From NCBI GenBank assembly GCA_017601265.1, contig JAFNJA010000081.1, positions 1 through 8,729 on the forward strand: DNA of 8,729 nucleotides, given 5' to 3'. A program made the position numbers and the translations under genes. Below the pieces are notes generated by a model. It did no database searches and was not told the origin of the DNA. It was given only the letters and a program-made list of their open reading frames with translations. How positions within the stretch are numbered: the first letter of the stretch is position 1; each line of letters begins with the position of its first letter. This document shows, in pieces, positions 1 through 6,657 of the stretch. This DNA is from Candidatus Brockarchaeota archaeon (GTDB taxonomy: Archaea; Thermoproteota; EX4484-205; DTQO01).

Positions 1-155
1 CCCTCCAGCTTGGCTTTTTGCGCGGGCATAAGCTCGTTGAAAACTCCCGCGAAGCTTGCCGCTCCCACGACCCCGTCACGCCCAACCCTTCCCAGCTCCC
101 TCTCGAAGAACGAAACGAGATCCCCGGAGTTCCTTTCCTCTTCCTTTTCCAACAT
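1..155 (-). CDS. Unrecognised protein, N-terminal 51 residues only (cut by window edge)
   Basis: An open frame begins with ATG at 155-153 and runs off the left edge of the window. The start is well supported: AGGAGG lies at 165-160, four bases before the ATG. The gene begins 18 nt after the stop of the helicase gene on the same strand, so it is very likely the next member of the same operon. The visible peptide begins MLEKEEERNSGDLVSFFERE and continues with a mixed hydrophobic and charged segment. There is no signal peptide, membrane segment or motif I recognise. No function can be proposed beyond possible involvement with the DNA-processing genes upstream. Arginine codons are mainly AGG, as in the neighbours. 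Confidence 0.75.
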   Translation of the reverse strand, partial: MLEKEEERNSGDLVSFFERELGRVGRDGVVGAASFAGVFNELMPAQKAKLE

Positions 156-159
156 TTTT

Positions 160-165
160 CCTCCT
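160..165 (-). promoter_or_regulatory. Ribosome binding site for the left-edge gene
   Basis: AGGAGG on the minus strand lies four bases before the ATG at 155. It falls in the 18-nt gap after the helicase stop. It decides the start of the truncated gene and supports co-translation in an operon. Confidence 0.7.
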
Positions 166-173
166 GTCCTTCC

Positions 174-2294
174 CTATTGCGCGTTTATCCCAACCACTTG
201 GTAAACTCGGAGGCAGAGTACGCCCTCAGCGCGGTAAAGCTTGCCCAGGGCGTTGAAGCTCGCGCCCTTCTTCAATACCGATCTCGGCCCGTCGTAATCT
301 TCCGCCGCAAGGCGGGCCCGCCACTTCCCGTTCACCCACACCACCGCACCTCCTTTAAGCACCTTATCCACGGTGACTTCGTACTCCTCTCCCCTCGCCA
401 ACCTGGGGATCTCGACCGCTCCAGGCCTGGGGGAGAGGGCCCTCCGCTCCTTGATCAACTTCCTTAGCGCCGCCTCTGCCACGGCGTTCGAGTAGCCTTC
501 CACCTCGAGGTCTGAAAGTAGGTTTTCGACCTTCGCGTGCCCTCCGTACTCCAAAACCTTCGCGTAGAGGGCCCTGCACGCCCTTCCGACTTCCCTGTAC
601 GCCGCCTCCTCGGCCTCCGAGGCGAAAGGGACCTCGGCCTCCTCGACGGGATAGCGAGCCTTCCTTTCCAAAACCGACAGCTCCTCCTGGGTCATCGGGT
701 CCGGGGGCGGCCTAGGCCTCGGGGTTTTGGCGGAAAGCGCCCTCCTGACCCTCTCCATCATGCTCCTCATGTTCTCCAAGCGCCTCGAGCTCGCCCTCAG
801 GTACGCCAAGTCGAGGGCGTTGTTGGCCGCGAGCACTACCACCTTCCCCGGGGCCCTCCTCCCCGTCCTGCCGCGCCTCTGTATGTACCTTATCTCGCTC
901 GGGATGGGCTCGTAGAAGACGACGAGGTCAACCTCAGGTATGTCCAGGCCTTCTTCGGCGATGCTCGTGCACACGAGGAGGTTCACCGACCCGTCCCTCA
1001 GCTCGTCCAGCACCTGGATCTGCTCCTTCTGGCTCATCCCCCTCCCGCCGAACCTGGAAGCTTGCCCGATGAAGCGCGACGCCGAAACGCCCTCCACCTT
1101 TTCCAAGACCTTCACCAGGTATTCGACCGTGTCCCTGTACTGCGAGAAGACCAAGATGCGGCCCCTCCGGTTCTCGCCGATGTGCTCCTTCACTATCTTG
1201 ACCAATTGCAGCACCTTTGGGTGGGGCACGCGCTTCAGCCTCTCAAGCTTACCCAAAACGCCCGCCGATGCCATCTCGGACAAGAGGATGCCGTAGCTCC
1301 TCTTTTCCGCCCTCTCCGCCCTCATCTTTTCGACGAAGCAAGAAAGGGTGTGGGGCCCCTGGCTGAGGAGCAGCTCTATCATGTGGAATATCGTCAGGGC
1401 CGCGGATTGGTGGACTATCGCCCGCATCCACCTGCCCCTCTCCTCCTCTATGCTGGCCTCGAGGCGGTATCGGAGGAGTTCGCCGAGTTCCACGAGCTCC
1501 TTCCTCCCGACGAACCTCAGGTCTTTCCTGACGTAACCCTCCGCGGAGAGCTTCCTCAACCTGTCGAGCAGCATGGCCCTCAGGTCCCTCTCGAGAATGC
1601 CGTACTCCGCTGGCAGGTCGATCTTCTTCCAATCGACCTTTATGGCTTGGACGTAGGGCCTAACGTCCTCGTCCTCCTCGGTCCTGTAAAAGACCTGTTC
1701 TATCGAGAGGTTCGAGCAAACCTCCTGGATCCTCTCGAGCTTCGACCCGGGCGAGGCCGTCATCGCCAGGATGAGCGGATTCTCGGCTTGCCGTTCGTAG
1801 AAGCTAGCGACGTCCGTGTACGCGTACTCCTTGACTGCCCTGTGGCACTCGTCGAACACGAGGAGGCCGAAGCTCGCCAGCGTCAACCGACCCTCTAAAA
1901 GGTCGTTCCTCACGACCTGCGGCGTGGCGAACACGATCCGGGCGGGGCTTTTCCAAACCACCTCCCGAACCTCCGGGGACGTGTTGCCCGTGAGCATGGC
2001 CGAGTCCTCTTCGCCGATTTTGAGGATCCGGAGGAAACTTTCCCTGTGTTGCGCCACAAGAGGCCTGGTCGGCGCCATCACGAGGACGCGGGCACTTCTG
2101 TAGGTGTACAGCGTGTTCGCGGCCACGAGCGCGGATATGACGGTCTTCCCGAGGGCGGTCGGGAGGACCACGAGCGTGTTCCCCTTCACGGCGGCTTCGG
2201 CTATGCTGGCTTGGTAAGCCCTGTACTCGACCGCGCCGGCCCTCACCAGTGGGTGGTCGTAAAACGCCCTGCCTTCAGGAGGATGCGGGAGCAA
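174..2294 (-). CDS. Hef/FANCM-type superfamily 2 DNA helicase lacking the ERCC4 nuclease domain
   Basis: This is a 706-residue ATP-dependent DNA helicase, probably acting on branched DNA or stalled forks like the helicase half of archaeal Hef. Visible motifs in order: Q-motif region around Q28; motif I PTALGKT (45-51); motif Ia APTRPLVAQH (74-83); motif II DECH (148-151); motif III TAS (179-181); a long helical insert (about 185-375) as in the Hef/FANCM group; motif IV FSQYRDT (383-389); FIGQAS (408-413); motif V TSIAEEGLDIPEVD (443-456); motif VI QRRGRTGR (472-479). The last 185 residues are unusual: a basic proline-rich linker (about 522-534), a predicted winged helix (about 565-620) and a beta-rich, OB-like end (about 630-700). 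No ERKxxxD nuclease motif is present. The TTG start abuts the upstream gene's TAG, with GGAG at 2304-2301, six bases before it. Family call is firm; the domain assignment of the tail is inference. Confidence 0.9.
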   Translation of the reverse strand: MLPHPPEGRAFYDHPLVRAGAVEYRAYQASIAEAAVKGNTLVVLPTALGKTVISALVAANTLYTYRSARVLVMAPTRPLVAQHRESFLRILKIGEEDSAMLTGNTSPEVREVVWKSPARIVFATPQVVRNDLLEGRLTLASFGLLVFDECHRAVKEYAYTDVASFYERQAENPLILAMTASPGSKLERIQEVCSNLSIEQVFYRTEEDEDVRPYVQAIKVDWKKIDLPAEYGILERDLRAMLLDRLRKLSAEGYVRKDLRFVGRKELVELGELLRYRLEASIEEERGRWMRAIVHQSAALTIFHMIELLLSQGPHTLSCFVEKMRAERAEKRSYGILLSEMASAGVLGKLERLKRVPHPKVLQLVKIVKEHIGENRRGRILVFSQYRDTVEYLVKVLEKVEGVSASRFIGQASRFGGRGMSQKEQIQVLDELRDGSVNLLVCTSIAEEGLDIPEVDLVVFYEPIPSEIRYIQRRGRTGRRAPGKVVVLAANNALDLAYLRASSRRLENMRSMMERVRRALSAKTPRPRPPPDPMTQEELSVLERKARYPVEEAEVPFASEAEEAAYREVGRACRALYAKVLEYGGHAKVENLLSDLEVEGYSNAVAEAALRKLIKERRALSPRPGAVEIPRLARGEEYEVTVDKVLKGGAVVWVNGKWRARLAAEDYDGPRSVLKKGASFNALGKLYRAEGVLCLRVYQVVGINAQ

Positions 2295-2627
2295 CTAAAT
2301 CTCCAATACGTCTTCTCCCGGTTTCACGAACTTCCTCTTCTCCGCGGGGTTCGCCGTCTCAACGCTCTTGACCAGCGGTTCCAGCTTGTCCATCTGGAAC
2401 AGCTGCTTGTACTGCTCGAGTTCCTCGAAGTTCCTCAATATCAACCCCCTCCTCCTTGTCGGGTTCCCGGCGTCGTCGGTCGGGTTGAGCTCGACCGCGA
2501 GGCGCGCTGGATTGCCGCGAAAGGGCGGGAGCTTTAGGACGAAAACCCCCGGAACGCTCGTTTTGAGCCTGGCCCAGTCCGCTCCGGTCTTCAAGAAACT
2601 CTTCAGCTTTTCCTCCAAAGCTTCCAC
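2295..2627 (-). CDS. Conserved-looking small protein of unknown function, 110 residues
   Basis: This is a soluble 110-residue protein with a GTG start at 2627-2625 and a TAG stop at 2297-2295. I do not recognise the family. It opens with an amphipathic helix (MEALEEKLKSFLK). A beta-rich middle follows, with VPGVFVLKLP and LAVELNPTDDAGNP, then a basic RRRG turn, a second acidic helix (NFEELEQYKQLFQ) and a charged tail. It has no signal peptide, membrane segment or cysteine. No SD site precedes the GTG, but a TATA/BRE-like element sits about 27 bases upstream, as expected for a leaderless mRNA. The helicase start directly follows in the same frame, with its SD inside the last codons here, so translation of the two is probably coupled. 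A partner or accessory role to the helicase is a guess from position. Confidence 0.8.
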   Translation of the reverse strand: MEALEEKLKSFLKTGADWARLKTSVPGVFVLKLPPFRGNPARLAVELNPTDDAGNPTRRRGLILRNFEELEQYKQLFQMDKLEPLVKSVETANPAEKRKFVKPGEDVLEI

Positions 2628-2650
2628 GCTGGCGCGTTCCGAAGGCGGCG

Positions 2651-2664
2651 ATTTAAGAGTTTCA
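2651..2664 (-). promoter_or_regulatory. Archaeal TATA/BRE promoter for the small protein-helicase operon
   Basis: The minus strand reads GAAACTCTTAAAT here. The TATA-like part is CTTAAAT (2657-2651), and the purine-rich GAAAC just upstream resembles a BRE. The TATA centre is about 27 bases from the GTG at 2627, which predicts transcription starting at or next to the start codon (leaderless). It lies in the 91-bp gap after herA, so the small gene and helicase can be transcribed separately from nurA-herA. Confidence 0.55.
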
Positions 2665-2718
2665 GCGCTTAACGGATGGCTGGAACCTGCAGGCGAGCGT
2701 CCTGGGAGCGGAGCCGGG

Positions 2719-4581
2719 TCAACCCAAGAACCTCTCGATCTCGAGCTCGGAGTTGTCCGCCTTCACGAAGATGGGCACGTTTTCTATCCCGGTCGCGACG
2801 TAGCTGGAAAGCAGCCACTCCCCGGGGGCGAACTCGAGCGTCTTCTCCAGTATCCCCTGGTCGATGGTGAATGTGTTGCTGACCAAGCTGCGGTCGTAGG
2901 GGCGCGGCATGGGCCCTATGAAATAAGTGTGCAGTTGCTGCAGCGCGTTCGTGTTCAGGTAGGCTATCCTCTGCGTCGCTATGCAGCCTCCGAGCCCGTA
3001 CTTCCTGCCCTGCCTCAGCAGCGTCTCGACCTGCACCGTGCACTCCCTCTCTATCCCCCTCGCCCTGTCGTGGGACGGGATGAACTCCTGCGCCTCGTCG
3101 AATATGAAGAGGATCGAAGGCTCGACCTTGAACTCCCTCTTCCTCTCCGTCAACACCTTCCTCGATAGCTCGATCGCCAAAGACTTGATCGCGTTCGGGT
3201 CCACTATGGAGAGGCAGACGAGCCTGGCCTCCGACTCGATCGCTTCCGTTATGCCTTGCACGTCGTAACTCCCGCCCTCCTTTTCCCCGCCCCCCAACCC
3301 GATCCTTTCCTTCAGCTCGCTCCTGGTCGCCGCCCAGGCGTACAGGCTACCGCCCTTCCAGATCTTGTACTTCTCGACCGCCTTGGCCGCCTCCCCGCTC
3401 AGGAAATCGACGAACCCCTCGTCTATGGCCATTCCGCGCTGAAGCCTCCTCTCCCTCATGTACCCCGTTACGGCCCTCTGGACGGCGTCGATGGCTTCGA
3501 GGTTGGTGGCCTTGCCCTCATTCTCTTGTCTGAGCATTTCGAATTGGCGGAAGACGTCTTCGTAAGTAGGGGTGGTTGATGTCGGTTCCGCATAGTAACC
3601 CACCTTTCCCTGCCGCATGATCTCCTCGAAGGACCTCTTCGCCCTCTCGTCCTTCTCGAAACCCCTCGGCTTGACGACCACCTTGTAGAGTTGCCCGGCG
3701 TCTTCTATCGGGGTCTCCAGCACGACCTTCGAAGGTATTTTGGGATCCGCCAAAACGTCCTGCAGGAGGAAAGGGTACTCCATCGAGATGTCGAATATCA
3801 CGACCTTGACGTCCTTCGAGTGGTAGATGAGCCTCCTGAGTATGTTCGACATTAGGTTGGACTTGCCGGAGCCGGTGAAGCCGAAAATCCCGAAGTGGTA
3901 CCTCACGAGCCTTTCGAAATCGACGTAGATCGGGACGCTCTCCCCCTCCGCCTCGAACATCTTGATCGTTCCCAGCCTGCAATCTTCCCTCGCCAAGTGG
4001 GACGTCTCGATCTTCTTCCAATTCCTCCCCATCCTCTCCAAAACGGGCCTGTTGTACATCTGGTGTATAGTCTCCTTGCTGAGCACGTAAACTTCCTCCG
4101 CTATGACCGGGTAAGTGAATCCCTTGACGTACCTGCACTCCCCGTTTTCGTCTATGGCCAAGTCGTAGTTCAAGGGGATGGCGTTCATCAAGATCATCAT
4201 TATCGCCTTGTCGTCCGTCCCCCAGTCGTCTACCGTCTGCTCTATCACCTCGAACTGGTAGGGGTAGTAGCTCGAGTCGGAGAGCCCCTTGAGGCCGTAG
4301 TGCTCGGGCCCGATCCGCGATATCTCGAGGAGCGTGTACCTCCCTCCCGCGCCGGTTTTAGGAGACTTGAAGTTCCGGACCGCGAGGAGCATCCCTTCCT
4401 CGAGGAGGCCCATCAGGTCCTTCTGGTACTCCGCCTTTATCCTGCACTGGTACTTCGCCGAGACTCCCGTGGTTTCGGAGGGCGCGGCCGCGGTCCCGCT
4501 GGCCTGCACGGAGCTGAGGCGCGCCCTGAACCTCCCGCCGAAATCGGTGAAGTACTTGCTACGGGCCTCTTGCGCGTTCAA
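2719..4581 (-). CDS. herA: HerA-family DNA translocase ATPase (HAS-barrel plus FtsK/HerA-type ATPase)
   Basis: This is a 620-residue protein of the HerA/FtsK superfamily. HerA forms a hexameric ring that pumps double-stranded DNA and works with NurA in DNA-end resection. The N-terminal part (about 35-225) is beta-rich, fitting a HAS-barrel. Walker A is GFTGSGKS (234-241), followed by FDISMEYP (263-270), equivalent to the HerA DxxxEY signature. Walker B is LFIFDEAQEF (491-500, D495/E496). The LLRQGRKYGLGG segment (521-532) has R523 and R526 at the usual arginine-finger region, and ATQR (535-538) gives the sensor glutamine. It is longer than typical archaeal HerA of roughly 500 residues, with an extra N-terminal stretch and a long Walker A-B interval that includes a glycine-rich GLGGGEKEGGS loop (428-438). 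The TTG start is backed by AAGGAGG seven bases upstream and overlaps the nurA end, so coupled translation is likely. Confidence 0.92.
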   Translation of the reverse strand: MNAQEARSKYFTDFGGRFRARLSSVQASGTAAAPSETTGVSAKYQCRIKAEYQKDLMGLLEEGMLLAVRNFKSPKTGAGGRYTLLEISRIGPEHYGLKGLSDSSYYPYQFEVIEQTVDDWGTDDKAIMMILMNAIPLNYDLAIDENGECRYVKGFTYPVIAEEVYVLSKETIHQMYNRPVLERMGRNWKKIETSHLAREDCRLGTIKMFEAEGESVPIYVDFERLVRYHFGIFGFTGSGKSNLMSNILRRLIYHSKDVKVVIFDISMEYPFLLQDVLADPKIPSKVVLETPIEDAGQLYKVVVKPRGFEKDERAKRSFEEIMRQGKVGYYAEPTSTTPTYEDVFRQFEMLRQENEGKATNLEAIDAVQRAVTGYMRERRLQRGMAIDEGFVDFLSGEAAKAVEKYKIWKGGSLYAWAATRSELKERIGLGGGEKEGGSYDVQGITEAIESEARLVCLSIVDPNAIKSLAIELSRKVLTERKREFKVEPSILFIFDEAQEFIPSHDRARGIERECTVQVETLLRQGRKYGLGGCIATQRIAYLNTNALQQLHTYFIGPMPRPYDRSLVSNTFTIDQGILEKTLEFAPGEWLLSSYVATGIENVPIFVKADNSELEIERFLG

Positions 4582-6427
4582 CCTCAGCCCTCCTTTCCCT
4601 GAAGGTGTTCATATAAAAGCAGAACCGCCTGAGCTTGGAGCTGTTCATCAGCCAGTGGCCGGTCGCGTCCAGCATGCCCGCGACGCTCGCCCTCTGGGCC
4701 TTGGCAACCTTGTCGGCGACGAACAGCGCCCTGTTGTGGCCAAACGCTTCCGGGATGCTCCCGCCTCCCATGCTCCCCAGGATCGTGACCACCAGGTTCT
4801 GGAGCTCGTTCCTCGAATCCTTGTCCTCGTGGAAGACGACCTCGACCGGCTCGACGGCTCCGCCGTACTCGTGCTTGAGCACGATGCGGGAATCGTCGAA
4901 ACCGGGGTACGCCAGCCTGTCTATGAAGAGCACGTTGCTCCTGAACTTCGGGTCCCTTTTCGACTGGTCCAGCTGGACGTAAGTCTTGACGAAGAGCCTC
5001 TCGGCGCTTATCCTGTTCTTCCTCGCCCCGCTCACGAACCCCTTCCTTTTCTTGAAGTCGGGCACGATCGTTTGGAAAGAGGCGTCGTACTCGATCAGGC
5101 TCCAGGGGACGGGCACCTCCTCGAAGTTGTTCATGCTGATCGACTGGAGGAACATCCTGTCCGTCGTGGGGATGTCCCTGAGCTTCCGCTCGTCCACCTT
5201 CCATATCCCCTCGTTAGCGCAAACCGGAACCAAGTGGGAAACGAAGTCCCTTGCCGTCGTGTCTTTCGTGATCCCAACCAGGAGGACGTTCCTTTTCCAG
5301 CACTCCTCGACCAGCATGTAGAGGCAGTAGAGCGCCAGAAACGCCATGTCCCGCGTCGTCAGCCACCTGGACCCCTCCCCCTTTTTCAGGCGCATGGGGT
5401 TTCCCCTTCCCGCCCCGAAAAGCTGACTGCCGATCGCGTCGACGAGTTTCCTCAACCTCTCCCAGCTCTTCTCGTAACGCGGGTCCGCGGCGTACTTGCC
5501 GTCTTGGACCCTCGCGTACCCGTCGATGACTGCCTTGTCCAAGAACTTCCTGACCCTCTCCCTCCTGTCGGGTCCGTCCGCTCCAAGGGCGGAGCAAACC
5601 TCCTCGGGGCTCATCGGCCTCCCTTTCTCCTGCAGGAGGTAGACGATCGAATACCTGATCGAGTCTCCGCGCGCCGAGGGTATCTTCAGTTCCCGGTTGA
5701 CGTAGTGGTACCTCCCGTACGCCATCTCGTTCTTGTCTATCGGCACGCCGTCAACCTCGAGGCCGCAGATGGCGCACTCGCTCTCCCACCTGCCCCTCCT
5801 TGAAGTGTCGTAGATGAGGCTCGTCTGCGTGTTCGAAAGGCTGCGGTCCAGAAGCACGATCTTCGCGCCTTCGTCGACCACCATCCTGTACGCGAGGTAA
5901 AGTTCCGAGAACGTCATGATCCACCCCGCGATGCTCGAGTTGTCGACTACCGCCTGCTCGGTAAGGGGCAAAGCCAACGTTACTTTTCCCGATTCTGCCA
6001 GCTTCATCACCGCCTGATCCACCTCGGCCACCTGGTCCACGTAGATGGGCACGCAACTCGACACCCCCCTTCCCCTCTTCGTGAACTCCGAGTCGTAATA
6101 AACTTCGGGCGGGTACCCCCTCCTGAACTCCACGACCCCGGTAGAGGCGTAAGCCCCTCCCCAAAATACTGCCAGCCCCGCTACCAGCCTCTGGTCTTCA
6201 GACCCGTCTATGGCCGCGAACTTGACTCTGGTTGATCCGAACAGCTTCTCGGCGGTTTGCGCCGCCTTGTCCCGGTCGAAGCCAGAGACGATCAAGTTCG
6301 AGACGAAATCCCTGTAAAGTTGCGCGGCGGATTCGAGCCTCGCCTTCGTCTCCTCGACCTCGCCCTCCGCCCCGTCGCGCAAGAGCGCGCCCAACCTCTT
6401 CAGCTGGGAACTCAGATCCGAGGGCAC
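4559..6427 (-). CDS. nurA: NurA-family nuclease with large winged-helix-like insertion
   Basis: This is a 622-residue NurA-domain protein, the nuclease partner of HerA. The metal-binding core can be traced in order: AIDGSE (72-77, D74); SELYLAYR with E175; VLLDRS (191-196, D194); LLVGITKDT (382-390, K388); VLFIDRLAYPG (499-509); and NRALFVADKVAK (565-576, D572). Archaeal NurA is usually about 330-450 residues; this one is much longer because about 190 residues separate D194 from K388. That insert holds a CAIC pair (C218, C221) and a predicted winged helix (about 255-316). The first 65 residues are a helical extension. GTG at 6427 is the only start codon before the in-frame upstream TGA; GGGAG lies about ten bases before it. 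The stop is TAG, 23 bp inside herA. The NurA call rests on motif order and the herA neighbour. Confidence 0.85.
   Translation of the reverse strand: MPSDLSSQLKRLGALLRDGAEGEVEETKARLESAAQLYRDFVSNLIVSGFDRDKAAQTAEKLFGSTRVKFAAIDGSEDQRLVAGLAVFWGGAYASTGVVEFRRGYPPEVYYDSEFTKRGRGVSSCVPIYVDQVAEVDQAVMKLAESGKVTLALPLTEQAVVDNSSIAGWIMTFSELYLAYRMVVDEGAKIVLLDRSLSNTQTSLIYDTSRRGRWESECAICGLEVDGVPIDKNEMAYGRYHYVNRELKIPSARGDSIRYSIVYLLQEKGRPMSPEEVCSALGADGPDRRERVRKFLDKAVIDGYARVQDGKYAADPRYEKSWERLRKLVDAIGSQLFGAGRGNPMRLKKGEGSRWLTTRDMAFLALYCLYMLVEECWKRNVLLVGITKDTTARDFVSHLVPVCANEGIWKVDERKLRDIPTTDRMFLQSISMNNFEEVPVPWSLIEYDASFQTIVPDFKKRKGFVSGARKNRISAERLFVKTYVQLDQSKRDPKFRSNVLFIDRLAYPGFDDSRIVLKHEYGGAVEPVEVVFHEDKDSRNELQNLVVTILGSMGGGSIPEAFGHNRALFVADKVAKAQRASVAGMLDATGHWLMNSSKLRRFCFYMNTFRERRAEVERARGP
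4589..4595 (-). promoter_or_regulatory. Ribosome binding site for herA inside nurA
   Basis: AAGGAGG on the minus strand lies seven bases upstream of the herA TTG start, within the last codons of nurA. It fixes the TTG at 4581 as the herA start and supports coupled translation of the two subunits. Confidence 0.65.
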
Positions 6428-6657
6428 CCTAAACCAACTCCCGCGCCGTTCCTCCCGCGGCTCCGAGAATCAAGAATTCAATCCCAGATCTAGGCTTGGA
6501 GCCCGCAGACCTTTTTCGCATCTTAGAGACGCACCTCGCCGTTGCTTTTGAACGTTGCGTTGGGGAGGGCGCGCCGCGGGGGTTTGCGAAGGTTGCGCAA
6601 CCGTTATCATCCCCCCATCCTTACCAGCCTCCGGCACCGGATTTGAGGACGGAGTCG
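6428..6657. promoter_or_regulatory. Divergent control region between nurA and the MttB-family gene
   Basis: This stretch separates the minus-strand nurA from the plus-strand MttB-family gene. On the minus side a weak A/T-rich element (TTGAATTCTT, about 6480-6471) could serve nurA, giving a leader of about 20 bases containing GGGAG. On the plus side the only TATA-like candidates are weak (CTTTTGA at 6545-6551, GTTATCA at 6603-6609). A perfect 12-bp palindrome, GGTTGCGCAACC, lies at 6591-6602, and TTGCG recurs at 6555, 6584 and 6594. The frame stays open from TTG 6496, but its codons (many T- and A-ending, such as TTT, GTT, TTA, CAT) differ from the genes, so I treat it as noncoding. No tRNA or other RNA gene is seen. 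Confidence 0.45.
6591..6602. repeat. Perfect 12-bp palindrome GGTTGCGCAACC, possible operator
   Basis: The sequence equals its own reverse complement over 12 bases. It lies about 40-55 bases before the likely starts of the MttB-family gene and just upstream of a weak TATA-like GTTATCA. A related half, GAACGTTGCGT, occurs 38 bases earlier (6550-6560). A dimeric regulator site is a reasonable guess; no binding protein is identifiable here. Confidence 0.4.

Noticed and set aside
660..675. ERK tripeptide in the helicase C-terminal part (residues 543-545)
   Set aside because: The ERCC4 nuclease needs ERKxxxD with surrounding acidic residues and strands. Here the context is VLERKARYPVEE with no D at the right spacing, so it is chance.
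537..1898. Long plus-strand open frame (453 codons) over the helicase gene
   Set aside because: It is antisense to the helicase, whose motifs are unmistakable. The translation is low-complexity (proline, leucine, arginine rich) and motif-free; GC-rich genes often leave such mirror frames.
4334..5803. Long plus-strand open frame (489 codons) over nurA/herA
   Set aside because: It is antisense to the NurA motifs and has no SD site or recognisable domain. It is a GC-bias mirror frame.
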